A stretch of DNA of 44,502 nucleotides from a virus. The DNA lies in IMG/VR virus record IMGVR_UViG_3300034101_003322, positions 1-44,502 of that record, one strand, 5' to 3'. The translations under genes and the position numbers were made by a program. This document shows positions 14,278-24,455 of the stretch, in pieces. Every line of letters begins with the position of its first letter. Position 1 is the first letter of the stretch. The notes beneath the pieces were generated by a model that saw nothing but the letters and a program-made list of their open reading frames with translations, had not been told where the DNA came from and made no database searches.

Positions 14278-17200
14278 GTGGCTGACTATCGGGGGCTAAT
14301 CAGTGTTGGCGTACAAGGCCTTGGCGAGATTCGCCAACTTAACGCAGCGCTTGAAAGAGCTAACCAGCTATACGGCAACCTTGAAAGCGCACAGCTTAAC
14401 GTAGGCCAGATTGCGCAATCTGCCACTCGCAACGTCAACAGAGCCGCTGGTCGCAGGGCGCAAGCAGGGCGCGATCTTTCTAGCGCCAGTCGCACTGTCG
14501 GAAACGTGGCAATGCGCCGCGATCCTGATACTGGGCGCTTTGTTGCCGGCGGGCCAAACGCTACGGCGCGAAGACTGGCAAACTCTCAACTACGGCTTGC
14601 CCAGCGTGACGTAAGGGAGTCGGATCGAGCCTTAAGAGAAGAACTGCAAAACCGCCGCTTAGTTACCGCTGCCGAGCGTAGATACGCAAAAGCGCTCAAT
14701 CGTACTAGCAATATCCAGGAAAACATACAGCGCAGGGGCGTAGACGCAGCCACTCAGGTAGCAAGCGCTTCGGCAGGTATTGGTAACGCAAGTCGTGGCA
14801 ATTATCTTACCAATTTATACCAAGGCCGGCAACGGGAATTTGCGAGGGGCGGCGCTGGTATGGGCCTAAGCCCAGAGCTGCAACAGCAAGCCCGTAACGT
14901 CCGTGGCGCCTGGGATCTAGCGACTGCTGGCGGCAGAGAAAATCTGCAACTGATGCAGCGAATCGCCACCGAAATGGCGGGCTTATTGCGCCAGCAAAAC
15001 GAGCTAAACCGTGGTCGCACTGGACGATCTACCGGCTTCGAAACGGGTAGACGCGGCCAGGAAAGGATCACCGCCCTGTCTGCGATGCCGGGAGCGGACC
15101 CAGCGCGAATTAGAAGGCTTCGCTCGCAAGCGACAGATGTAATTTCCGCCAGCAATACGGGCGATATTGCAGGCTCACGCGCAGCAACGTTGCGCATGAA
15201 TGCTTCGATTGGCAGGTATACACGCGAACTAAATGCGGCAGCGGCAAGTTTACGAGCTGCAATGAGTCGTGGCGGGCCAAGTCTGCCCATTCGTGGCGGC
15301 GCTCAGGTGGCCGGTTCCCCTGCCTACATGGATCGACTGGCGCGACTTGGCGGCCCAAGAGAAAGCATCAGAGGCAGAAAGAATTTAGAAGGTTCGCCGG
15401 CCTACATTGAAGAACAGTCTCGGCAATTACAGCGAGCCATAAACGCAGGCGGGCCAAGGGAAAGCATTAGAGGCAGGAAGAATCTTGGCGGTTCTCCTGC
15501 TGCTGTTACGGAAGGCACTAGAAGGCTCAATGCCGCCAGAAAGGCTGCTGAAAACGCTGCCGCGAAAAGGGTTGCGATTCAGGCGACACTAGAAGGCAGG
15601 GCGTTTGATGACAGGCTAAAAGAATCAGACAGTCTGGCAAGGAAAGAAATTAACCAGATCAAGACAGAAGGCAAAGAGGCTGGAAAGACCTTTGGCCAGC
15701 GTTTGCAAAATCGTGTCAAAGCAAGACGACTAGAGGCCAAAGGCCAGAAAGACCTTAGCGCTGCTACTCAGGCGGCCCAGGGCGCAACCGCAAAGGCGAT
15801 TACAACTCAGGCGACACTAGAAGGCAGGGCATTTGATGACAACCTAAAAGAATCAAATACACTTGCAAAGCAGGAAATAAAGCGAGCGAAAGCAGACAAT
15901 AGGGATGCCGGCAGGGACTTCAGCCAGCGCTTACAGAATCGCGCCAAAACAAAACAGCTAGAGGCTAAGGGACTGGAAAACCTTAGCGCTGCTACGAGAA
16001 GTGCGCAAAGCGCAAGCACAAGCGCAGCCGTAACACAAGCAGGAATAAACGCTAAACCGTTCGACGACAGGCTAAAAGCGTCTGCCGAAGCCACAAGGAA
16101 AGAAGCGAAACAATTTGACACGCAAAACAAAGAGGCCGGGAGAACCTTTGAACGGCGCCTGCAAAATCGCGTTGATGCCGGCAAGAATCTTAGCGCTGCT
16201 ACTCAAGCGGCTCAAGTCGCCGCTACAAAAACAGCCGCAGTCCAGGCAGCTTTAGACGATAAAACGTTCAAAAATAAACTGGACAAAATAAATCAACTTG
16301 CCAAAGCAGAGCTAAAACAAATCAAGGACAGTGATAAAGCTGACTTAAAAGCCTTTGACGATAGACTAAAAAATCGTACAGCCAAGAAAAAGCAAGACAA
16401 GCAAAACGCCTTCTTCCAGGGCGATGCACGGAGCGCAATCGGTGACGCGCTGATCGGTGGCGCCTTCCCGGCGCTGTTCGGCCAGGGCCTTGGCGCATCG
16501 GCGGGCGGTGCCCTGGGCGGGGGGCTAGGCGGCGCCCTGGGCGGCTCGTTTGGCTTCGGTCTGAGCCTTGTCGGCACAGCGGTAGGCCAGGTCATTGATA
16601 CAACCGCAAAAAATCTTACCGATCTCGCCAGCGCACTTAAAACTCCAGGCGACACGATGGAAGCGCTTGCTAAAAGCGGCTTCCATGTTAGCAATAGTCT
16701 GAAGTTTCAAGTTCAGCAACTCGAATCAGTTGGGCGTGCTTATGACGCGCAGACGCTGGTACTTCAAGAGGTCGAAAAGCGTCTTGGCCCTGGATCGGTG
16801 CGCCAGCTTAACGCACTTGAGTCAGAGCAGCGGCGATTACAGGAGCAATGGTCTTCGATTGCCGGCACACTGCAATCTGAGTTATTGCCTGCGCTTGTTG
16901 GCTTTACCGGTGTAATTGCCGACACCATTAACGTAGCGCGTGGCATTAACACCCTGCCAGGCGCCAAACAGATTGGATCTGCTCTTAGGGGCCAGGGGAT
17001 TGGCGGCGCCATATTAACGGCGGCCAACCCACTTGGCGGCGCTACTTCTTTGTTCGACAAGCTACAGCGGCGCGGCAAGGCGGTTGCGGCGGGACCGGCG
17101 GGCAACAGGCAGGCCGCAAAACCTCAGGACGAATTTGCTGCCGGAACAGCGCGAGTCCAAGAATCGCGTAAACTTGCAGATCAAATACAGTCGGCTTACC

Positions 17201-19758
17201 GTGAAGCGTTCAGCCTGCAACGGCAAGCGCATGACTTGCAACGCGATGGCGCGAAGCTAAATAAAGACATTGCTGATTACAGTTACAAAAAAGAACGTGA
17301 GATATTTGACTTGCGCCAGCAAGCGGCAGAGAAGCAGATTGAGAATAATCGCGCCAGGGCACAAAACCGCATCGAAAGTAGCGATCTGAATGCTCGCCAA
17401 ACGTTTGCGGCGGCTGTTGGCTTTGAACAGCAACTGCTAGCAAATGTGCGCGAAGTAGTGCGCTCCAGAAAAGAAGGCGAAGCTGATATTGAACAGTCAA
17501 GAAACAGGCTTGAGCTTGCGATGGCGAAGCTCAATCGTGATGTTGAGGATTACAAGCGCACAAATGCACGCGAAATAGAAGACATTGAGCAACGCAAACT
17601 CTCCTATGTGCGCTCAGTAGAAGATTACAAAATGAAAGTTGCGGATCATGTCCGTGATCGCGCAAGAGAAGCCGCTGATTTAATGCGCCAGGCAATGACA
17701 CTGCCTGGTATGGGCACTACTGCTGCGCCTGGCGGGTCTACCCGTACCGGCGTGGTAGGAGGTGTTGGCAATATGCTGCCTGGCACCAAGGGCGGGCCAA
17801 ACATAAATGAAGGCGTAGGCTATGGGCGCGGTCGTTTACATGCTGGGCGCGACCTTGGGCTTGATGTTGGCGACCCAATCCATGCCCGTCGCGCAGGCAC
17901 GGTAACGCAGTCTTACCCAAGCGGATTCGGCAAGGTTGGAGGGGCTGTAGTTATTAGGTATGACGATGGAATGCAAGGCACTTACGGCCACACCACGCCA
18001 GGCGTAAGGCAAGGTCAAAAGGTAGAGGCTGGGCAAAGAATCGCCACTGTAACTACAGATCCTAACCCCAGAAACACCCATTTACACTATGAGCTACGCG
18101 ATCAATTAGGCAAACTCTTAGAACCCCTAGCATACGTGCTGGCGAGCATCAAGGCTCCAGCGGGAGCGGCCAGTAACATCCAAGGTCAAGCCGCAACACA
18201 AATTAGCAACATTCCCGGCCCTAAGTTCAGTCCGGTCCCCATTGGCCCTACCCCTTCTATTGCGCCGGTCAATGCCGCTAACTTGGCGGCACGGCTACAA
18301 CTTGCCGGCGGAGAAAAAGAAGCGCAACAAATCCTGGAAGAGCAAAATAAGCTCAAACAAAAGGGTATCGAACTTGGCCAGATTGAGCAAATACTGCAAG
18401 CCAGCCAACTGCCGCAACTTAAGCAACAAGAGGACACCTTAAAACAGCAGATTGAAGCAAGGCAAAAGATTCTTGACCTTAGCGATAGCGCTGCCTCAGT
18501 TGCTGACATTGAAGCGGAAAGCAGGGCGCGAATCACGCAGCTTGAGCTAGACCGCAGCAATGCACTGGCAAAAATCAAGAAACAGTATGGCGATGATCCC
18601 GCGCTTACGGGAATGGTCAACAAGCGGGCTGACCTTGCTGTTGGCGTTGCCAAGAATGAAGAAAAGCAGCGCCGCATAAATCTCGACCTTAACAATAAGC
18701 TGCAAAATCAAGAACGGGCTCGCTCTGCCATCCTGCAGTTACAGGAAACACTAGCAACCGGCAAAGCGGAAGCTGCTGCACTGGAACGCGGCAAATTACA
18801 GGCGAGCAATGTCGAATTGCTTAAGGCTTCTGAGCTTTATCAGCTTGCAAGTGAAGCTGAAAAGACTAAGCTAGCCTTGCTTACAGCGCAAACCGAAGAG
18901 CTTGGCAAGCAAAATGAGTTCCGCAAGCGTATTAACGAAATCAGAAACGAAGCCCGTTTCACTGGCGCCGGCCTGCGTGCAGGGATGATCGGAGCGCCAG
19001 CACGGGCTTTTGAGGAAGAGATGAAGCGCTCTGGCAATATCGACCGGGCCACTGGCCTGGCCAACGAAACCAAGCTGCTCGAAAATCAGCAACTTGTTTG
19101 GGGCAACCTTGAGAAGAATATCGTTGCTACGTCTGACGCTATCTCCGGCGCATTAACAAATGGCTTGGCAAGCATTGTTGACGGCTCCAGGGAGATCGAA
19201 GACGTAGGGCGCGATATGCTAAAAGCTATCTCTAGCAGCTTTGCCGATTCAGCGCAACAACAGCTAACCACGCTGCTACAGCGTCAAATGGGCGGACTAT
19301 TCCAGGCCATAGCGTCTCAGGGGCTGCTCTCCGGCCTTGGCGGCGCTGGAGCTGGCGGGCTGGGCGGCGGCCTTGGCGCGGCGCTTTCCGGCTCCCTCGG
19401 CAACATCGGATCGGCATTTTCGGCCCCCACCTTCGGGGGCTTCATGGCCAAGGGCGGGATTACCAAGCCTGGCGAGGTTTATGTTACGGGCGAGAAAGAG
19501 CCAGAGTTCTTCTTTCCTGGCGTCACTGGCCGGGTTGTCCCACGTTCTGACATGCAAAAAGCAGAAGCATTGCGCAATAGTGGAAGCGAATCGGACTCTC
19601 TTGACATTAGCTATACTGTCAGGGAAGAAAGGGGAGAGCGTTACGTTACGGAAGATCAGCTACGCAAGAGTAATGCTATGGTTGAAAGGCGAGCATTCGC
19701 CAAGACCATTAACGGCATGAAGAACAATGGCGCTCTCCGTGATTCAATCAACATATAA
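14278..19758 (+). CDS. tail tape measure protein with M23 peptidase domain
   Basis: A 1826-residue protein starting at GTG 14278. It sets tail length. The N-terminal 700 residues are Ala/Arg/Gln-rich helices with internal repeats. Residues about 721-771 are a Gly/Ala-rich hydrophobic stretch that could insert in membrane. Coiled coils follow. Residues about 1174-1284 form a LytM/M23 peptidase domain with all metal ligands visible (H1188 and D1192 in HAGRD, H1238 in YGHT, H1268 and H1270 in HLHYE), so it probably cuts peptidoglycan crosslinks during DNA entry. A second coiled coil and a Gly-rich C-terminus (FMAKGGITKPGEVY, then EPEFFFPG) end the protein. TAATG coupling to the next gene. Confidence 0.9.
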   Translation: MADYRGLISVGVQGLGEIRQLNAALERANQLYGNLESAQLNVGQIAQSATRNVNRAAGRRAQAGRDLSSASRTVGNVAMRRDPDTGRFVAGGPNATARRLANSQLRLAQRDVRESDRALREELQNRRLVTAAERRYAKALNRTSNIQENIQRRGVDAATQVASASAGIGNASRGNYLTNLYQGRQREFARGGAGMGLSPELQQQARNVRGAWDLATAGGRENLQLMQRIATEMAGLLRQQNELNRGRTGRSTGFETGRRGQERITALSAMPGADPARIRRLRSQATDVISASNTGDIAGSRAATLRMNASIGRYTRELNAAAASLRAAMSRGGPSLPIRGGAQVAGSPAYMDRLARLGGPRESIRGRKNLEGSPAYIEEQSRQLQRAINAGGPRESIRGRKNLGGSPAAVTEGTRRLNAARKAAENAAAKRVAIQATLEGRAFDDRLKESDSLARKEINQIKTEGKEAGKTFGQRLQNRVKARRLEAKGQKDLSAATQAAQGATAKAITTQATLEGRAFDDNLKESNTLAKQEIKRAKADNRDAGRDFSQRLQNRAKTKQLEAKGLENLSAATRSAQSASTSAAVTQAGINAKPFDDRLKASAEATRKEAKQFDTQNKEAGRTFERRLQNRVDAGKNLSAATQAAQVAATKTAAVQAALDDKTFKNKLDKINQLAKAELKQIKDSDKADLKAFDDRLKNRTAKKKQDKQNAFFQGDARSAIGDALIGGAFPALFGQGLGASAGGALGGGLGGALGGSFGFGLSLVGTAVGQVIDTTAKNLTDLASALKTPGDTMEALAKSGFHVSNSLKFQVQQLESVGRAYDAQTLVLQEVEKRLGPGSVRQLNALESEQRRLQEQWSSIAGTLQSELLPALVGFTGVIADTINVARGINTLPGAKQIGSALRGQGIGGAILTAANPLGGATSLFDKLQRRGKAVAAGPAGNRQAAKPQDEFAAGTARVQESRKLADQIQSAYREAFSLQRQAHDLQRDGAKLNKDIADYSYKKEREIFDLRQQAAEKQIENNRARAQNRIESSDLNARQTFAAAVGFEQQLLANVREVVRSRKEGEADIEQSRNRLELAMAKLNRDVEDYKRTNAREIEDIEQRKLSYVRSVEDYKMKVADHVRDRAREAADLMRQAMTLPGMGTTAAPGGSTRTGVVGGVGNMLPGTKGGPNINEGVGYGRGRLHAGRDLGLDVGDPIHARRAGTVTQSYPSGFGKVGGAVVIRYDDGMQGTYGHTTPGVRQGQKVEAGQRIATVTTDPNPRNTHLHYELRDQLGKLLEPLAYVLASIKAPAGAASNIQGQAATQISNIPGPKFSPVPIGPTPSIAPVNAANLAARLQLAGGEKEAQQILEEQNKLKQKGIELGQIEQILQASQLPQLKQQEDTLKQQIEARQKILDLSDSAASVADIEAESRARITQLELDRSNALAKIKKQYGDDPALTGMVNKRADLAVGVAKNEEKQRRINLDLNNKLQNQERARSAILQLQETLATGKAEAAALERGKLQASNVELLKASELYQLASEAEKTKLALLTAQTEELGKQNEFRKRINEIRNEARFTGAGLRAGMIGAPARAFEEEMKRSGNIDRATGLANETKLLENQQLVWGNLEKNIVATSDAISGALTNGLASIVDGSREIEDVGRDMLKAISSSFADSAQQQLTTLLQRQMGGLFQAIASQGLLSGLGGAGAGGLGGGLGAALSGSLGNIGSAFSAPTFGGFMAKGGITKPGEVYVTGEKEPEFFFPGVTGRVVPRSDMQKAEALRNSGSESDSLDISYTVREERGERYVTEDQLRKSNAMVERRAFAKTINGMKNNGALRDSINI
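15340..15510 (+). repeat. short tandem repeats in the tape measure gene (GGPRESIRGRKNL unit)
   Basis: The peptide GGPRESIRGRKNL followed by (E/G)GSPA occurs twice, about 96 nt apart, and a divergent third copy (GGPSLPIRGG, then AGSPAYM) lies just upstream. DNA of the two good copies is nearly identical, pointing to recent duplication. Confidence 0.7.
15570..16390 (+). repeat. four ~70-76 residue tandem repeats in the tape measure gene
   Basis: Units contain (A/K)xFDDRLKxS, xRLQNR and LSAATQAAQ. The first two units are close at DNA level (TLEGRAFDD at about 15586 and 15814, 228 nt apart); units three and four have drifted. Gain or loss of units would change tail length. Confidence 0.75.
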
Positions 19759-20282
19759 TGATCGACGTAACTCATTACATCGAGTTCCTTGACGCTACTG
19801 GCGCTGCGTTGCCGTTACCGTTACGCTATCAACCTTTCTTTATTGGAGAGAATAGAACGTTTAACGGACTGGAGTATAAGTTTAGCCCTTACAGTATTGC
19901 CGGCGACCTGTCAACTGATGGCAACGAAAGCGGAGACTATGAGTTAATTGCGCCAGCAAACATTATCTCAACTGCAAAGCTATGGCAAGCGTCTGAGGAT
20001 TTATTGCTTGCCAAGATTTCGACCGTGCTACTTGTCGGCACGCCACCATCTAGCGTAAACGGATACCCGACATGGAACGAGTTGAACTTTCTAAGCTCAA
20101 CCATTTGCGTTTGCGATACCTTTAGTTATGTCGATGCTGTGCCAGGAGAAGAAGAAGCATTCTCTGTTGTTACCTTAAAACTTGGCAATCCGCTTAATTT
20201 TGTCACGGGGACCGCGCCAACCCGTAGACTCACGGCGGCCCAGGTTGGGCCACTGCCATCTAGCGGAGGGATTTCGTTTTGA
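19758..20282 (+). CDS. minor tail/tip protein after the tape measure (174 aa)
   Basis: A 174-residue protein starting in a TAATG overlap with the tape measure stop. Beta-rich, beginning VTHYIEFLDATGAALP, with a conserved ISTAKLWQASEDLLLAKIS region. It occupies the place of lambda gpM/gpL-type distal tail proteins that join tube and tip, and a DUF1833-like relation is possible. It overlaps the NlpC/P60-like gene by 4 nt. The assignment is from context and fold impression only. Confidence 0.6.
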   Translation: MIDVTHYIEFLDATGAALPLPLRYQPFFIGENRTFNGLEYKFSPYSIAGDLSTDGNESGDYELIAPANIISTAKLWQASEDLLLAKISTVLLVGTPPSSVNGYPTWNELNFLSSTICVCDTFSYVDAVPGEEEAFSVVTLKLGNPLNFVTGTAPTRRLTAAQVGPLPSSGGISF

Positions 20283-20662
20283 CATTTTGGCGCAAATGGT
20301 CTGGCTTGCCCTGGCAACTCGGCGCAGACCCAAGGGACGGTCGGGGAGCCTGCTGCTTCAGGACTGCCCAGGCGGTACGTCAGGAGCTGGGAATGTCCTG
20401 GCCGGCAGATCGTATGCGGAGCTGGTACACGGCGGCTGAGCGGGGGCACTGGAGGGAGCTGGACGAAGACTGGACCGAGCTGACCGAACCTATCGAGAAG
20501 CCTGAGGCCGGCGCCCTGATCCGCTTCGACCGGGGAGACGGCTCCTTTGGCATCGGCGTGTTACCCGACGAGAACACATTTATTACTGTCAGGCATTATG
20601 GCTGCTTAATTGCCGGTCCTGTCAACGCTTGCGGCTCACTTAAACTTTTTCGCTTACTGTGA
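20279..20662 (+). CDS. NlpC/P60-like tail protein, possibly degenerate
   Basis: A 127-residue protein. GLPWQLGADPRDGRGACCFR near residues 9-28 resembles the start of phage NlpC/P60 (gpK-like) domains, with Cys in place of the usual catalytic Cys motif. The following helix (AQAVRQELGMSW) and the later strand pair (ALIRFDRGDGSFGIGVL) fit too. The usual HVGI-type His is not obvious; the only candidate is in ITVRHYGCL. It lies between the distal tail protein and the large tip protein, as in lambda (L-K-I-J). Enzymatic activity is uncertain. Confidence 0.6.
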   Translation: MTFWRKWSGLPWQLGADPRDGRGACCFRTAQAVRQELGMSWPADRMRSWYTAAERGHWRELDEDWTELTEPIEKPEAGALIRFDRGDGSFGIGVLPDENTFITVRHYGCLIAGPVNACGSLKLFRLL

Positions 20663-23600
20663 TTAAGTTACTCCCTTACGAAAAGCGTCTTGCTCAAATT
20701 CTGGGCGTATCGGAGGATGCGTACCGGGAATGGAAGGCGATTACGCTAAGGGAGTCAGTAGAACGGCCCGCTGCTGCTGAAGGGCCAGTATGCGGGCCAT
20801 TGGTTCCTGTACTTGTTAATTTAGCGATCTCAGTTGGCGTATCGCTACTGTCTTCGCTGCTGTTCCCGGCGCGGCAACAATCGAGAATCACTACCACCAG
20901 AAAAAGCGGTACTCCAACAACTAACAACCAACGATCTTCGCCGCGCTTCGGGTTCGACTCGATGCAGGAACCCGCCAGGATCGGGCAATTTGTTCCCGTA
21001 GTAATTGCCAAACGCGAAAACAACCTTGGCGGCGTTCGTGTCGCAATGCCGTTGCTTTGGTCGCAGATGCTGGCCAACAACGGATCAGTAATGTTTCGTG
21101 GTATTTTTCTTGGCGGCACCGCTGGAATGCCGGCAGATGCTTGGGATCAAAGAGGCTGGGCGTTTGGTAACAACACACTTGGCGCTTACGCATACACCGG
21201 CACAGCGTTAAGTCAGGGAGCGCGATATTCCATATATTTTGCGCCTAACGGTGGGCGGATTAACTCAACCCAACTCATCGCCGGCAGAAGTGCAAGCAGA
21301 GATCCTGGCAACTCGCAAAACAGTGGCGGCCAAGATGTATTTGCGCTTGAAACCACAAGCGGTCAATACAAGACAGCATTTTGCATGAGCGAAACGCCGT
21401 CAACAAGTACATCGTTTGGCTTGTACGGCTGGTGCCCTAACGCAATGATGCACAGGCAACCAGTAACAATACAGCCAACCATCGCAGCAAGGATTGACGA
21501 TGACGACAAGGTACGCACCGATGACGATGCAGCGGCCTTGGTAGAGATATGGAAAGGTAAATTCTATTGGTCAATGCGAAGCGGGTTGCGCAAGCGCAAG
21601 GCCAGTGGTTCTTCGACGTGGACAACTCCTGCGACCGGCGACTATCAAATCGTTACGCAAAGCGTTGCTGTTGGCGATTCGTTGCTTTACGCAATCAATG
21701 GCACTACTGATGCTAAGACAAAGATCCGATTTAATACCACCAATTCACGGGTCATAGATAATGATGCAGAGTCCGAAGCGGAAATGGGCGGCGTTGCGGC
21801 TGCTGTTGCCGGCGTACAAAACTCGGCAGATTCTGCCTTGGTCCCCAATGAACTTTACAGGATAGGCAGTTGCTGGGCAATACTCGAAGAAAGAATATCG
21901 GAAAGCCCTAGTGAGTCGATCTTTATTAGCGACTCAGAGCAGGAGCCTGTTGGCGATGGCAACAGCATGGAATATATCTTTACGGTAGTACAGGCCGGAA
22001 GCGTGCAATTCATTGGTCCTAAGTTTCTGTTTCCAGATGAATCCGGCACTACGATTCTGCCGCCAGAGTACAACCCAAGCAGTGATCTTGCCAACCTGCA
22101 AAGCGGTACTCAAGGCCGTTACAGGCTATGCTCTCAAGCTGCGCAAGTCTTTCGCATGGCAATAGCATCATTTAGCGCAGTGAGAGAGTTTAGGGTTTGC
22201 GAAATTATCATTAAGTCAAGAGTTGGCATAACCGTAAATGGTATAACGGGTTTCAGGTCATGCCCAAAAGTGCAGACCATCAACAGTCGCGCAGGCCAAA
22301 ACCAAGTTGGCAAGACAGCGAATGGCGTTATATCAGTTTCTCGCTACGATAGCGGCGGAGATTCTATCACTACAAAGACACGTCGCTATAGCTGTTTCAA
22401 CTTGCAATACAGCCTGGACCGTGGCGCAACATGGACGCAGTTCCCTGACGTTTTTGCAGTCGCCGGCATCAGCGGTGAAGAGATCCACAACTACTTAAGA
22501 ATCGTTCTTCCATCTAACAAGCGATGGACGATTAGAACTGTGCCGGTTTCTAGTTGGGAAGTTCGCCAAAGTGCTATTACTCGAATCCTGGTGCTCGATA
22601 CCAACAGCGGCGAAGAGGTGGAGTCTGCTGCTGCCGGCGTCACCGTAATATCAACTGGCTACATCATAAACCCAACAAATAGCAAGAACCGCAAAATCTC
22701 ACAGCTTGAGCCTAAGTTTGACATTGGCCTTGGCTGGGCCGACCCTGAGTACGAATCCATGATCGGCGGTTACGCTAGGTTCGATGAAGCATTCCCGTAC
22801 GAAAATATCCAATCAAGCGTAAGCAATAGCCCAGAGCATCAAATCACGCAAATAAATTACTATGGCGATCTCGACATGACGCCATCTTATGAATCTCTGG
22901 CGCCTGTAGGCGTGAACATCTCAGCATCGCTTGAGTTCAACAGTCTTTCAGGTTTTAGCGGCTTTTGCAATAACGGCCATCAAATGCCTAGGCTATTAAA
23001 CAACGACACAGAAGGGTCAAGCCATCTATGGCCAGACTGGTTACGCGAAGTAATGACCAATCCAGGGCTAGGCGCCTTCCCTCGCACGCAACTGGCGCAA
23101 ATTGACAGGCCAAGTTTTCAGGAGGCGGCGCAATGGTGCCAGGACCGTGGCTACTTTTACGATAAAGTCGAAGATGAACCGCTAAACATTTTGAGCTGGG
23201 CGTCAGAGATTGCATTAGCGCATCTGCTCAAGCTGGTTCGACTTGGCGGCGTTTACTATCTTAAAAAAGCGATTGAGTTTGATGCGCCGCTTAAAGTAGA
23301 AGCGCAATTTAACAACGGCAACATCGAAGAGGGATCTTTCAGGCTAAACACTATTGACTATGCAACAAGGCAGCCGTTTATAGTACAAGTCAAATGGAGA
23401 GAAGAATCAACAGGAACAGAGTCGCCGCTGTTCGCCCGCGAGCGCGTGGCGATGGTGAGAGAAGCGAGTACCAGCGTAAATGCTCCAGTCAAAGAACTTG
23501 ACTTATCGGAGTGGTGTACTAACTACAGGCAAGCTATTGATGCTGCGTGCTACTACATTCGATTCGTAACCATACACGATCATCAAATTAGCTTTACAAC

Positions 23601-24030
23601 ATCGCCAGACGTACTAGCGGCGCAACTGCGCTCTAGCGGTTTCTTCATAATGGACTTTGACGCTGTTAGCTATAGCACTTCTTTCCAGGGCTTTATACAG
23701 AGAGACGGAACCATCGTCACCATTCGCCCATGGCTTCTGCCGGCAGCAGACGGCTATTATGATGCGATCACTTGGGACATGAGTAACGACCCGCAGGAAG
23801 AGCAGATCGTTGTGCTCGACGGCCTTGCTTCACCAACGGAGCGCTTCTTTGCGATAAGAAACGCTACCACAAAACCCCGCGTCTACGAAATAAAGAAAGT
23901 GAATATCGACGGCGAAGGAGTCATCACCATTGAAGCGTTCCACCATCCCACCGATGCAAACGGTTATAGTCTGCTTGGGGCAAACTGGACTACATACGAG
24001 ACTGACGCAAATTGGGTGATTGAGCTATGA
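20659..24030 (+). CDS. tail tip / host specificity protein (gpJ-like)
   Basis: A 1123-residue protein starting at GTG 20659 in a GTGA overlap with the NlpC-like gene. An early hydrophobic segment (LVPVLVNLAISVGVSLLSSLLF, about residues 48-70) precedes a Ser/Thr/Asn-rich region. Size, position and a gpJ-like segment late in the protein (QEAAQWCQDRGYFYD, then EPLNILSWASEIALAHLL) support a tip protein that anchors the receptor-binding apparatus. The hydrophobic stretch resembles the membrane-seeking segment found near the start of gpI/gpJ-type tips. ATGA coupling downstream. Confidence 0.75.
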   Translation: MIKLLPYEKRLAQILGVSEDAYREWKAITLRESVERPAAAEGPVCGPLVPVLVNLAISVGVSLLSSLLFPARQQSRITTTRKSGTPTTNNQRSSPRFGFDSMQEPARIGQFVPVVIAKRENNLGGVRVAMPLLWSQMLANNGSVMFRGIFLGGTAGMPADAWDQRGWAFGNNTLGAYAYTGTALSQGARYSIYFAPNGGRINSTQLIAGRSASRDPGNSQNSGGQDVFALETTSGQYKTAFCMSETPSTSTSFGLYGWCPNAMMHRQPVTIQPTIAARIDDDDKVRTDDDAAALVEIWKGKFYWSMRSGLRKRKASGSSTWTTPATGDYQIVTQSVAVGDSLLYAINGTTDAKTKIRFNTTNSRVIDNDAESEAEMGGVAAAVAGVQNSADSALVPNELYRIGSCWAILEERISESPSESIFISDSEQEPVGDGNSMEYIFTVVQAGSVQFIGPKFLFPDESGTTILPPEYNPSSDLANLQSGTQGRYRLCSQAAQVFRMAIASFSAVREFRVCEIIIKSRVGITVNGITGFRSCPKVQTINSRAGQNQVGKTANGVISVSRYDSGGDSITTKTRRYSCFNLQYSLDRGATWTQFPDVFAVAGISGEEIHNYLRIVLPSNKRWTIRTVPVSSWEVRQSAITRILVLDTNSGEEVESAAAGVTVISTGYIINPTNSKNRKISQLEPKFDIGLGWADPEYESMIGGYARFDEAFPYENIQSSVSNSPEHQITQINYYGDLDMTPSYESLAPVGVNISASLEFNSLSGFSGFCNNGHQMPRLLNNDTEGSSHLWPDWLREVMTNPGLGAFPRTQLAQIDRPSFQEAAQWCQDRGYFYDKVEDEPLNILSWASEIALAHLLKLVRLGGVYYLKKAIEFDAPLKVEAQFNNGNIEEGSFRLNTIDYATRQPFIVQVKWREESTGTESPLFARERVAMVREASTSVNAPVKELDLSEWCTNYRQAIDAACYYIRFVTIHDHQISFTTSPDVLAAQLRSSGFFIMDFDAVSYSTSFQGFIQRDGTIVTIRPWLLPAADGYYDAITWDMSNDPQEEQIVVLDGLASPTERFFAIRNATTKPRVYEIKKVNIDGEGVITIEAFHHPTDANGYSLLGANWTTYETDANWVIEL

Positions 24031-24455
24031 ACATCATTAACGCATTGCCAGGTATTGTGCCTACAGCGCGTTCCTTTGCGATGGGCCAATGGCCGCAAAA
24101 GCGTGTCAAGATGCGCAATGGCCGAACAGTGCGATGGGCGCTTTGCAATCAGCCGTCTGGCGATACAATGGATCTTGCATGGGAAAACATAACTTACGCG
24201 CAGGCAGAGCAAATCTGCATAGTGTGGGATAATAACTACGGGATCTACGGCTCTCTCTCTCTGATACCTTCAATCAATCTGACGCCAGAGATTCTGGCCG
24301 GCACAAGTGGAGGGCTAAATAGCCTTTTGACGCTACCCTTTCCTGGCGCAACGTGGCATTTTGCGGGCTCGCCGCAGGTTGTCGCTGCCAAGGCGGGACG
24401 CTGCACGGTGAAGCTACCAATCAAAGCGCGAGTGGCAGCCACCTACTCGCCATGA
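24027..24455 (+). CDS. tail tip-associated protein, paralog A (142 aa)
   Basis: A 142-residue protein in an ATGA overlap with the tip gene. Its central pattern (WENITYAQAEQICIVWDNNYGIYGSL, then LAGTSGG and GATWHFAG, ending RCTVKLPIKA) is matched piece by piece in the next gene, so the two are tandem paralogs. Such small beta proteins after gpJ are usual in cyanobacterial siphophages. A role in tip assembly or adsorption is likely but not shown. Confidence 0.6.
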   Translation: MNIINALPGIVPTARSFAMGQWPQKRVKMRNGRTVRWALCNQPSGDTMDLAWENITYAQAEQICIVWDNNYGIYGSLSLIPSINLTPEILAGTSGGLNSLLTLPFPGATWHFAGSPQVVAAKAGRCTVKLPIKARVAATYSP

